From Sipunculus nudus (Eukaryota > Annelida > Sipuncula > Golfingiida > Sipunculidae), in NCBI GenBank assembly GCA_026874595.1, contig CM049316.1, positions 64,399,176 through 64,463,175 on the forward strand: a DNA stretch of 64,000 nt, read 5' to 3'. Shown piece by piece: positions 1 through 10,661 of this stretch (its first letter is position 1; each line of letters begins with the position of its first letter). The notes below the pieces were generated by a model. The model saw only the letters and a list, made by a program, of their open reading frames with translations. It made no database searches and was not told the origin of the DNA. Position numbers and translations under genes: made by a program.

Positions 1-116
1 GCCTACACGTGTTGGTGAATATTTGTCGAGGACCTCAATCGCATGCAAGGCCCTGGACTTCGTGCGACAAAGTGCGACTGTATAAGACAAAAAAAAAAAA
101 AAATAAATAAATAAAA

Positions 117-394
117 GGTATGGTTCTCAGGCACCGCCCGCGTCAATTGTATCCCCCCCTTCCCCCTCCCGCATTAAAAAATTATTTTGATATTCATCTT
201 TCAAGAAGATAAATTGATACAATTTTGATAAGATTTCCTTTGTTATGTAGTGCTTTTGCGTGTATAACAAAACAATTCTGTTATTTTTCATACATTCCCT
301 GATCATATGAACTTTTTATCGAAACAAACAAAAGAAAGGTAAAATATCGCCCGGCCTCACAGGTTTCTGAAATTAAGTGCCAGAGAACCATATC
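117..394. mobile_element. Small non-autonomous element with terminal inverted repeats (MITE-like)
   Basis: An 18-base sequence at 117-134 recurs inverted at 377-394 with 16 of 18 positions matching, enclosing about 280 bases with a C-tract and AT-rich core. No coding capacity is present. The size and paired ends fit a MITE. No clear target-site duplication is seen because both flanks are A/T runs, so the superfamily is undetermined. Confidence 0.5.
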
Positions 395-859
395 TTTTTT
401 TTTTTGGCCTATCCATCACGATTTCTTTCGACCCGGTAGATGTGCACTCAAGCATATCAGGTCACGAAGAGGGCTCCTGAAAAACAATACTTTCAAAGAT
501 CCCCCTTTTGAGAAGGAATCGCCGGTGGGGATTATTTCGGGCCGGTCACCGTGAAATGTAAGAAAACCCCAGATAGGGCCCCTCGAGTAAAACTCTGTCC
601 CGCCATCACACACTCTATGGCCATTGTGTTACCTGGCCCGAAGACACAAAGAAAAGAGGCACCCGCGGGGGAGCAAAAAATAACATTTTTAATTATGCAC
701 GTAAAACGCAAATATTGTAAATAAAAGTGGGTGGAATCTCTTCGGACAAACCCGGAGCATATGCATGTCGAAAATCACGGCAATCCGTACGGTGGTATCA
801 GAGGAGATACGGAAAATCACAAAAATCGCCTCACGCTATTAATATATAGATGTAAGATT
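395..859. other. Unassigned DNA upstream of the DHRS11 copy A duplication
   Basis: A moderately GC-rich stretch at 400-680 is followed by AT-rich sequence. A 65-codon minus-strand frame at 416-613 shows no recognisable domain. No match to exons 1 or 2 of the complete DHRS11-like gene is present here. Confidence 0.4.
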
Positions 860-2391
860 AAGGTTATGACACGGTTGTTGAAAATTATTCGTTGCTCAAG
901 GTTAAGTTATATTCGCTGTTTGCTGTGTTGTGCCCCATCTTTTTTTATGTCTCTGATAAAAGATTAGAATATTTTATCGGTATAATATGACATCTTTAAT
1001 TTCAATTGATTATGAAATTGACCAAGAATCGATTAATTGGCACACCACTAATGAATGTTCATATGAGTTACAAGCAATACTAAATATATAAATTAAAAAT
1101 TAAACAAATGATGACAAAATTTAAAGTGACAGATATTTTACAACTAAAAATCTACTCTTAAAAGATAAGTCTTAAGCTGAATTTGTTAATAAATCAAATG
1201 AGAAAAGCTTCTTTGAAATTTCCAGTGGACGTTTGTTCTATTTTATTGGTCCAATTTTCTTGTCCAAAAATCACAAGATTTTATTCTTAGCCTGTATCTG
1301 CACTTGGTTCGCATCCAAATCGGTTCTTGCTAAACCGGTTTTATTTGGGTCTCGAAGTAGAACGCCGAGTCCGCACTGTAGTTTCCTTTACAGCAACCTA
1401 AATCGTTTTTTTTTTCCAGTAATGTGAGTTTGCTGTCCGCACGTGGTTGTTAATCAGGTTTTCTCTACTGCAAAAAGTTATATTTTATATGGTAGAAAAT
1501 TTTCTTCGAGACTCAAGTAATACGGTTTAGTGTAATCCAGTTGAGATTCGAAGCAAGCCCAGATACGGCCTAAATTTCGATTGAACAAAATATCCTTCGT
1601 GGCAGGTGTCATTATTCTACTTGGTTTGTAGTACCGAAAATTATTTCTAATAAAAATAAGAATTATTTCATTCATTGAAGGGTTCTGAAATCATTGTAGT
1701 TTCCCCAAATGACTCATGATAATTCGGAACTGCCCATATCGAGACGTGAACTGATAAGAGTGAGTTTTTCATGGTGAATATGAAAATTTAATTTTTTTTT
1801 GGCCAAAAAAATAACCTTTTCTTTTCAAGGTAGATAAAATCATGTTAAAGGAGAAACAAAAACAAAATGCGACATTGTCTTGTAGTTAATTATTAGTCCA
1901 CTAAAATTTGGTACCCTTTAAGAATTGAGAATTTCTAAAAATTGTTAAAATATCGTGTGATGTCAATGAAAAATTAAAATATTTTTTGCGCCTTTTAAAA
2001 CAAAGAATTGTAATAGGCTGAAAATAATGTATACTTTATGAGTAGTATTAAGAATTCAAAACAACTTTTAAATTAATTTTTGAGATAGGGTCTCTGCGAA
2101 TTGTTCTACCTTTAGTAAATACAAATCAGAAACTCAAAAGAAAACGTCCAATAAGAGGTCAGCATGTTTTCTCTTTAATTTTCTTTCCACTTTTAGCTTC
2201 TACACTCGTTTCAGGTAAATGTTCTCGGATTGGCCATGTGCACCCGAGAGGCGGTCAAGTCTATGAAAGAACGGGGCGTTGATGACGGTCACGTGATACA
2301 AATCAACAGGCAAGTTCCATCTTCTAAACCGGTGTTATCATTCGGATGTAATCATTGCAAGATGATGTTGTTCTCTTTCTTTCTCTCTCTC

Positions 2392-2395
<4 letters not shown>

Positions 2396-2444
<49 letters not shown>
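2396..2444. repeat. (AT)n microsatellite in intron 3 of copy A
   Basis: About 24 uninterrupted AT dinucleotides follow a short CT-rich run. The corresponding intron of copy B has a (CT)n run at 16438-16476 and a (TA)n run near 16527-16566. Confidence 0.9.
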
Positions 2445-2447
<3 letters not shown>

Positions 2448-3402
2448 TATGTAAATGGAAGCACATACATATATAGCCATATCTATTAGTCTTGAAATTA
2501 ATTGCATACGATAAACTTTATGGCAAACCTAAATAAACATTATCGTCATCTTCACCATCAAACATAGCATAGCGGGTAAGCAACTGGGAGTCCATGACAT
2601 TCCCTTCTACTCGGCCACCAAGAGGGCGGTGTCGGCCATGGCGGAGGGACTGAGAAACGAACTCGTAGCGATGAACTCCCGCGTCAGAGTCAGCGTAAGT
2701 TGTAAAAATTCCCCTTTTGCCAAAATATGCATGACACCCATAGCAATTAAAAAACTAAATAATAAAAATTGGGTCATTTGTTAAACAGTTTAGAGTGAAG
2801 GGTGACGGCATCTGCTGATGTTACTGTAGACCACTGAATAACTGCCAAGATATATATACATATCTTGAATTCTTGAATTTTTAATAAAAGGAAAAGTATA
2901 AAAAGTATAAAAAATACAGCTTAACACGTATTAGAGAGGTGAATATGTGCAGAAACGGAAAAGTCACTTGTGGCAAAATGCCTTGCACAACTGGGATCAT
3001 CAAATGTTCTATCGGATATCCTTGTCGAATGCCTTTGGCTGATTTTGCCCCCCCCCCCATGTTATAAACACATGGTTATAAACAAACTAATGGTCTTTTT
3101 AAGGTGATATAGATTTTTTCTGGTGTATTTTTATGAAAAGGTTCGAGGCATAATAGACGTCAGATATCGCATTATTTCACTTCATGTTTCTTTTAGTTCA
3201 GTCAGATATATATAATTAACTTGCATTTTTATCGAATATAAATTGTATTTACTTTTTTTTAAAATGTAGCCTCGGTAGCATGTACTCTGAACTAAATTAT
3301 GTTGTCATATATTCCATCTGTAGTTATATAAAAAATTACTTAAATGTATATATAACTATTATAAATTAGGATATTTTGCATTTATTTAATGTATTTGACG
3401 TG

Positions 3403-3405
<3 letters not shown>

Positions 3406-3452
<47 letters not shown>
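3406..3452. repeat. (AT)n microsatellite abutting the exon 5 acceptor of copy A
   Basis: Near-pure AT repeats run directly into the TCAG acceptor before exon 5, so no pyrimidine tract separates them. Copy B has the same arrangement at 17612-17659. Confidence 0.9.
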
Positions 3453-4683
3453 CAGCAAATCAGCCCAGGGTCTGGTGGAGACAGAGTTCGCTTATAGAGT
3501 TAGGGGACCAGAGGAAGGCAAGAAGAGATACTGCAGGTTTAAGGTGACATGAGCACATTTTATTATCCTTTTTACAGCCCCCCCCCCCCTTTCGTTTATA
3601 CATCGTTTTCCACCTAGCTGCGAGGGTCGCCAAACAACACCCCCCCCCCCCCCCAAAAAAAAAGAACAAACAAACAAACAAAAACACGCCAAATAATTCA
3701 AAAGGATTTGCTGCGGGCCCTCTAAGTTATAATAACTGGTAATAACTGTGTATAATAAATAGACCATTTAATAAACAAACAAGTATATACCGTAGTTTTG
3801 ATCGTACAACAAAAACGCGTAAGTCTGCGTAAGTGGGACCTCCGAGCATGACGCAACTTATAATGAAATGGGGAAACAGCTGAAACACTGCAGATTTTTA
3901 TTTTTACATTATCGAATATCGAATGCTTATCTTGGGCTTGAACTAATATCCTTTCGCCTTGATTGTTCGTTTTAGAAAAATATGTAAATGTTCCGAATAA
4001 TCAACAATTAATAATTCCAATTAAATTATAAGAAAATAATCTATTGGATCCCTTTTCAGCCACTGGAAGCCAAGGACATTGCAGATTCCGTGGAGTACGT
4101 GTTGACTGCGCCCCCGCATGTTCAGGTAGGACTGATGGCAATTTTTATCAGTTAAGTACTGGGTGCCTATTGAGCCGATAATGATGTATGAAAAATATTC
4201 GTGCTATTTATCTAACACGGTTAAGCTTAGATTTCTTATAATAGTTGTTAGTCACCATATTCATTTATGATCGTAATGCCGTGTTGTGTTTTTCTTTTTT
4301 TGTCCTTTGATTGCTCCCGGGGGAAGTTTAATTCTGCTGTTTACAGGCATTAAAAATGGATCTTGACATTACTATGATATTTCCAAGAGAGAACACCTAA
4401 TCTGTATACCTAACATGTCCAATTAAAGAATATTTATCATTAAACAAATGTTTTTTGGTTAATTGTTCATGAGTACATTTAAATAAAGGTACATAAACCG
4501 TTACTCCATTCTTTGACAGAATTTAAGCTTAATGTAGCGACCAGTATTTTTATATGTATTTTTGTTTATGCTTGATATAAATAATATATTAATTCATTGT
4601 CTTAATCCATTAATCTACCTTACTTCTTATTTAATCAACAGGTGCACGACGTTATAGTGCTTCCGATAGAACAACCACTATAA

Positions 4684-5593
4684 CTGAAGATGAGGAAGTC
4701 GAAGTAACTGAAAACAAATAAGATACATATTCTTTCAAAAATTAACTTTGCGAAAAAAATCGACAAAACTCCGTCACTAGTTGACTCCTTTGTTATAAGC
4801 ATATATTAATTTCGATTAGGATCGTTGATAAACTAAGCCTTGCAATGATTGAAATTTAAAAACAAAATAAATTGTATACATGTGCTGAAGAAGTTATTTT
4901 TCTTATTGTTCGTTGTCCATGAACGGAAAAGAGAAACGAAAATGTGAAGTCGGTGTTCGAGCTGATCATGTTGACTCAAGCAAGCCGAGACCCGCTTCAG
5001 CCTCCTCACCAATGATATAAGATCTGAAAGTTTGATTCCACTTATTGGCCTCCACATATTGTAAGGAGAGAATGAGGCAAAGTATTTGAATTTACATGCA
5101 TATTAATTATTGAAGCGCAACGGTATCCAAGACGTATTCCCAGGTTATCTCCAAACAAGCCGATACCGATGTCAAGAAGAGTAGTTGGACAAGCCGGCAA
5201 AGCAGCAGAAACCACGCCCACTCAGCGACAACGACGCATGCAGACAGTTTGGCGTTAGTCAAGGACCTTTACAACGAATGACGACAGAGCAATCTTTATC
5301 TTCTGGTATAGCCTGGTAATCTTTGAACGTTAACACTAAACATTTAGATTACGAATGTTGTCGCCTATACTTTTCCCCAAGACAACTCGACGATATCTTA
5401 CTGCGAGGCATTGAATACATTCCTTGACGCACGGTCGAGGGTAGCGGCAGCCTCCCACCCATGCAAACGTCGATTTTAATGAGCTGAAGGCGTTGATGTG
5501 GCAGTACCAGCTACTGGGTTCGGGACAATTCTAGTATAAGTAGATGTTCACGCCGTTTCAAAAGGTACCATTTTTCATATTCATCTGCGTGTC
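4684..5593 (+). other. 3' flank of DHRS11-like copy A
   Basis: This flank is shared with 19073-20585. An AATAAA at about 4866-4871 is a possible polyadenylation signal, about 185 bases past the stop codon. A minus-strand frame at 4833-5057 is partly mirrored at 19223-19615, but no protein family is recognised. Confidence 0.4.
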
Positions 5594-5861
5594 GAACAGT
5601 CTTTTTCTCGAGGTAAGACAAAAAAGTGCGTTATTCTTTGGGGGAAAATCATCAATAAATTACCTTCACAGATGAGTTGCGTGTATTTATGCAGCAGTTA
5701 TTAATAACGGGGCTTGTTTTACTTGTTTATTTTGTCTCTCCGTCGTCATGGCGGCTTGACAGCAGAAAATGCGGTAGCCGAAACTGCTTACTGTTGCTCC
5801 GTTGTTTGGCCTGATTTACAAGGCAAAGCCTACGAACTGCTCGAGTACAAACGACAGAAGC

Positions 5862-6073
5862 GGATCCACGGGGGGGGGGGGGGGGGGGGGGGCGGGTCCA
5901 GGGGGTCCGGACCCCCCCTTTTTCATCAGAAAAAACGTTTTTTTAAGGGCTTCAGACAAAATTTTGCCGCCTGGACCCCCCCTTTTTCAGACCTGAGGAC
6001 CTTTTTTTTAGGGTTTTCATTTGTCCTCCTGGGTTGGACCCCCCCTTTTCCTAAATCCTGGATCCGCCCCTGA
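5862..6073 (+). mobile_element. G/C-tract interspersed element, forward copy
   Basis: A G-run of about 20 is followed by several CCCCCC-TTTTTC blocks, each preceded by a GGACC motif, and the element ends with a GGATCCGCCCCTG-like terminus. A clearly related copy lies inverted at 6706-6920. Elements of this appearance are dispersed in invertebrate genomes; I cannot name the family. The 119-codon frame crossing it (5714-6073) is low-complexity translation, not a gene. Confidence 0.6.
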
Positions 6074-6263
6074 ACGAGATATGGTTGATAACCCACAAAT
6101 AAAAAAAAAAACCCACAAAAAATGTTCAGACGTTTGCCGTGGCTATAAAGAGACCGAGCGTTACGGGGCCTGTTGTAGCTCTGTAATATGTTTTACAGAG
6201 CAACAAATGGATCTAGGCGAGCTACAGCTTCAAACGATATTACCGAAGGGGGGGGGGGGGGGT

Positions 6264-6278
6264 AGGTCACAGTGACCT
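6264..6278. promoter_or_regulatory. Palindromic nuclear-receptor-type site (consensus ERE shape)
   Basis: AGGTCACAGTGACCT is two perfect AGGTCA half-sites inverted with a 3-base spacer, the consensus estrogen-receptor binding arrangement. It sits right after a G-run between the two inverted G/C-tract elements, with no gene start nearby. Function is not implied; a repeat origin or chance is likely. Confidence 0.35.
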
Positions 6279-6705
6279 GTGTTCTGTGAGAGACCGAGCA
6301 AAATCCTCATCCTGATCACTTTTCAAGTCAGATTGGTCTGTGTTGATTTAAAAATAATTTTTTACCCTGACAAAAAAAATCTTTCCAATTTACACCTTTA
6401 ACACCACTAGCATGCATATTTTTATATAGGACTGTGTTTGCCGAGCTATGAGGCGAAAACATTCCATTGATCCCTGTTGTGTGCATTATCTTAAAAAAGA
6501 CTGTTCCAGATATTGCTGTTGAATTCGATCTAACAATTGGTCCTTAAAATGGGATGTTTTTGATCAGATTTCAAACCTGTCATAATCCAATTGCCAGGCT
6601 TGGGCACAGGCGTTATTGAATTTCAGACCTGGCAAAATTCATATGACCGCCAGGCTTAGAGGACCATCAAAGCATTTGCCCTTACATTTTATCTGAAAGT
6701 TACTG

Positions 6706-6920
6706 GGAGGATCCAGAGTTTAGGAAACAAAAACAAGGGGGGGGGGGTCCCACCCAGGAAGACTAATAAAAACCTAAAAAAATCCCAAGGTCCGGAAAAG
6801 GGGGGGGGGGGTCCAGGCCGCAAACCTTTGTCTGAAACCCTTAAGAAAAGGTTGCTTTGGAGGAAAAAGGGGTGGTCCGGACCCCTGGAACCCCGTCCCC
6901 CTCCCCGGATCCGCTTCTTT
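6706..6920 (-). mobile_element. G/C-tract interspersed element, inverted copy
   Basis: This is the reverse-complement relative of 5862-6073. It begins with a GGATCC-containing end, carries three G-runs each next to GTCC or TCCGG motifs, and ends at a GGATCCGC terminus near 6905-6915. With the forward copy it forms an inverted repeat with arms of roughly 200 bases around a 630-base spacer. Confidence 0.6.
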
Positions 6921-7400
6921 GTTAGTTATTATAAGGAGATGTGTGACGGTTTCAAAGCCATTATATATTCACTATTCCTGGATCGACAACAGCGGTCGAG
7001 GTAAAGCTTTGTAAATCACAGAGAAAGCTACAAACAGCAAATTTAACTTCGGAATGAGTACCGTCTCGCTGATCTTCGTCACATTGATATTTGACAGGAA
7101 CAGACACGTATACAGATATAGCTGCGCAAAATCGTTTTATTTTGTCAGGCTTAGGACCTGGAATCATTGTTTCGTCCACCATTTTTTTCAAGGCCTGAAC
7201 GCTTGATAGGGTTATATGACGGACGGCCTACCATTATTTTCCTGGACGATGTTGTCGAAACGGCGGTCACTCCTTTAACAGAAGAGTTTGTGTGAAGTTT
7301 TTGCAATATCCGTATTAAAGTTCCACACTGTCTCGTGAATGTTCAGTGTTATCATTGCCACGGACCATGACACAGTTAAAAGCGATGTATCACAAGGCAG

Positions 7401-7441
<41 letters not shown>

Positions 7442-8520
7442 CTGTTCATATTTTAGTGCTGCCGTCCCTTATCTTTCGTTAACTCTATTCTAGTGTATCT
7501 TTTATGCAAATAACACCATCTAAATATGTTGTTGTCATTACTATTATTATTATTATTATTATTATTAATACTTATATTATTTATATTATCATTAACAATA
7601 ATATAACTTATTATTACTCCTACTACTAGTAATATTATTATCATCATCATTAGTGTCCAATAAATGTATTTGATAATAACCGCTTTTTAAACTGAAAAAA
7701 ATAAATATCAACTTTTGTATATCACTGTTAAGCATATACAGTCGAACCTCAATAATGAAGGCGCCCTTGAGACTTGATCTAAATGCCAACTTCTTTATTA
7801 TAAAAAGAACACATATCGTACATATATGCAACAAAACATACAAAAAGACAATTTATAACAAGGTGACATGAACATTTACAAACATATTGAAAATCTGTCA
7901 GCACAATGTAACGAATTTTTAACAAACTTGTAATATAAAGAAAAATGGATGATATTAAGTACATCGAGTCAAAAATGTGTCAGTACGTATGTAACATATG
8001 ACAGACATCAATAAAAAAGAAACCTGTGTACCTGAAAAGAGGTGTTCATCTATAGAAAACCTAAAATCTGTCCACAATGGTCAGTTCACACGCAAAACTC
8101 GAAAGAAATATTTATTTGCAGAACCCACAGTAATCTTCAGTCTGGTCCAGATGGTTTAATGTTTTGAAAGTTTTCGTTTTGATATTACCACCTAATCAGT
8201 TTAATGGCACTGTTAATTGACAACGATTGATCTTTGCATTTGTAATATATATACATATATATATATTAATTAATTATATATATATATATATATATATAAT
8301 ACTTTACAAGCAATATAATTTTTATCTAGCAAATGATCTGTGCTTACATTAAAAAGTAACACTGTATGTGAAAGGGGGTTTCGAAGATCCAAATTATTTA
8401 ACCGCTTACATACATCACGCCAAAAAGTTTTTCAAACCATAGTCATAAAAATGTGTAACACGGTCTCCTCATTTTTACACAAGGAACAGTACTGATGTTT
8501 TGATCAACCCGTCAAACTGA
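6921..8520. repeat. Non-genic stretch with microsatellites
   Basis: Contains a (CA)n tract at about 7402-7436, an (ATT)n tract at about 7537-7568 with related AT-rich trinucleotides to 7652, and a (TA)-rich block at about 8250-8300. A short GTCGAACCTCAAT-type motif at 7741 resembles ends of small transposon-like repeats. The 76-codon minus-strand frame at 6961-7191 shows no recognisable domain. Confidence 0.6.
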
Positions 8521-9049
8521 AGAAAAAAATTTACAAACAGAACTTCAAGAACAAAGTCCACCTTGACTGAACCTGTGAAGAAACCGACCAAAACCAGGAA
8601 AGTAAAAACAACGAAAGAGGAAAAACCTGCCAAGATTTCAAAAGAGACTTATACAAAAACTTACACTCCCTATCAAATTTTCACTTTGATTATTGCCTGT
8701 TTCATGTCACAGGATTGGGATGAGAATACCAAAGACAAGCTCCATGAAATTGTCATCACCCTTGCTGCATTCTTTAAAATGTCATACAAAAACAAAGCCT
8801 TTGACCACGCCAGCACTACACTATCAAAATGGCAGCCGTGCATGCACTTTAATACCAGACAAGAATTTTATCCAGAATAGAGCTAAATTACAAGAAGTTT
8901 AACGCAGAATACAAGACGAAGCCCAAAGGAACAATGACCTTTCCTCGATATTCTATGTGGAAACTGCAGATGAAGAAGATGAATATGAAGAAGATGAATC
9001 TGAAGAAGATTCTGAGAACGCATCTGATGACCACATGGATGAAGATTAA
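8521..9049 (+). pseudogene. Decayed ORF with lysine-rich start and acidic C-terminal tail, family unknown
   Basis: From 8521 (just after a TGA) an open frame runs to a stop at 8878-8880. It encodes a Lys/Thr-rich segment, then a hydrophobic/aromatic stretch (around YTPYQIFTLIIACF) and a helical-looking part. The reading then continues in another frame (ending KLQEV), meets TAA at 8900-8902, and resumes in that same frame as RRIQDEAQRNNDL followed by a run of Asp/Glu to TAA at 9047-9049. One frameshift near 8850-8880 plus one nonsense codon would account for loss of a single longer protein. The first segment has no ATG start; the first in-frame ATG is at 8704. I do not recognise the family. 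It could be a mobile-element protein, a retrocopy, or chance, although the long acidic tail in one frame argues against chance. Confidence 0.4.
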
Positions 9050-10659
9050 CTTAAAATTTCACGACTGATCTAAGCAAAATTAAACACGAGCAAGCCAAGA
9101 TTTTAATAAAAAAAAAGGAACTTTATTCCGACTTAAATTGTAAAACAACACAGCGACTTAAATACCATGGCATTTCGACGTCAGCACCAAGGCAGAACAT
9201 ATTTCTCAATATTTCAACTTTTGAATGGACTTTATATTTTCAAAGTACAGTCTAAAGAAGCGATCGGCGCAAAGGACTTAGTTCTTTCGTACCGTATCAG
9301 TCTCAGGACTATAATACAAGCTCTAGACTAGTCTATGCCTTCTAGTATAGCAGCTAGAGCCGACCAAACTATTCAGTATAATCCATTTCATGCTCAGGGC
9401 TCTGAGGCAAAGATGACGTTAAAATCTGTCTAAAAGAAACCCACAGTTATCTTGTCACAAGTATATCTTTATGTGTTAAGCAACATATTGACGGCACTAA
9501 GGGATATATTAAGTGTAAAATTTGCTGTAAATTGGAAATAAAATGCAGATGATATTGTCATACCTCATATGTATTAGAAGCATAATTTTGCCCTTGTTTA
9601 CATAAGACTAAATAAAAAAATGCTAAAAATAAAAAAAGAAGAACACAAAATAAAATTAATAAAATCACCAACTTAAAGTAAATTAATTAATTATTTCCGG
9701 TTAAAAAAAAACCCTTAAAATTGTATAAATCTTTTAAAATATAAATATGTTGAAAATATTTTAACATAAAACTTCCTCACCGTATACCAAAGTATTGAGT
9801 AAATGGGGAACCTATGTAAAAATTTTAATTGATTAGATATAATTTAGGCACTTTTTACAAACACAACATGGTTCATTTCCAGGCCATTTTTGTCCTTTGC
9901 ATTTTACAACTAAGCTTTATTACACTGAAACACAATAAACAAAGGGATTCAAAACACTATGAAAGAGGGGTATGCAGACTTGGCAGCAACTTAAATTCAA
10001 TTAAATAACATGCCAGTAGTAATCAAAATAACGCGGATCGACCACTGAATAAAAAAATACTGTTGTACAAGAGGAAGCAAGGCGGGTATCATAACCCAAA
10101 AAAATGTGACATGTAATGGATGAAAATACGGGATGTCGCTAATACCGATACTCTCGTGTGTGGATTCAGCAAATGGCTGCCTGCCTGAAAAACTGCTGGC
10201 AAACAACTAGTGCCCTCTAACTTTGTGTCTGACCGGCCCATACATTCAACAGAGCTGTTTGTGCACTGGACATACTGTTTTAATTGCCGATCATCCTGAT
10301 ATTAATCATTTATTATATTTTTTATGCGGTTTTGAAAAAAAATATATATATTTCAGAAAGATGAAATGACATGATTAATTGCAGCATTTGGCACAGATTG
10401 TATTAGGATTTGATCTTTGATCAACTGCCTGGTAGGACGTTATTGATGAAGGTTACTTAGGATTTGTCATTCATAAATAAAAGTTAAATTTTGTAAGTTT
10501 CCTTGAATTTGTCGCACAAACTTGCCTGCACAAACGGGCTTTCTTTCTCCGTCTACACAAAAAAAAACTTCCTTGGCGCTTCTCCGTATTAATGTTGCTA
10601 CCAAATAGTAGTAAATAAGATGAGCGTTCACAGTTTCCTACATGACAATCATCCACTTC
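9050..10659. other. Unassigned AT-rich intergenic DNA
   Basis: I see no exon-like blocks, tandem arrays or paired termini here. Minus-strand frames at 9997-10206 and 10471-10656 lack recognisable features. Confidence 0.4.
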
Positions 10660-10661
10660 AA

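Larger units (their letters stand above)
2215..4683 (+). pseudogene. DHRS11-like short-chain dehydrogenase/reductase, copy A: exons 3-7 only, frame disturbed
   Basis: Exons, by alignment to the complete copy at 13195-19072: exon 3 2215-2309, exon 4 2568-2694, exon 5 3456-3543, exon 6 4060-4125, exon 7 4642-4683 (TAA). The exon 3/4 intron is GC-AG, and the serine codon split across it plus YSATK in exon 4 preserve the SDR Ser-Tyr-Lys catalytic residues. Exons 1-2, which carry the Rossmann TGxxxGIG nucleotide-binding motif, are absent from 1-2214. Exon 5 is 88 nt instead of 87, so the usual acceptor gives a +1 frameshift. An AG at 3467-3468 would start exon 5 at 3469 and restore frame, but would delete four residues at the conserved PG motif. 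The last exon encodes VHDVIVLPIEQPL. Either a 5'-truncated, decaying duplicate, or a gene whose first exons lie outside the window and which has shifted its acceptor; the former seems likelier. Confidence 0.75.
860..5593 (+). repeat. Segmental duplication, copy A (partner 14940-20585)
   Basis: Introns, exons 3-7 and about 0.9 kb of 3' flank of a DHRS11-like gene match 14940-20585 in the same orientation, with only scattered substitutions and small indels. The left boundary lies inside intron 2. The right boundary falls shortly after a shared block ending in a GGTACC-containing motif near 5570. Copy A lacks the 570-base insertion and the minisatellite expansion found in copy B. Confidence 0.85.

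Noticed and set aside
4833-5057. Minus-strand frame shared by the two DHRS11 3' flanks as a possible antisense gene
   Set aside because: The frames are preserved only in part and the similarity is explained by the segmental duplication; no domain is recognised.
5714-6073. 119-codon frame with glycine run
   Set aside because: The glycines come from the G-tract and the rest from the interspersed element; no homologue or conserved frame in the inverted copy.
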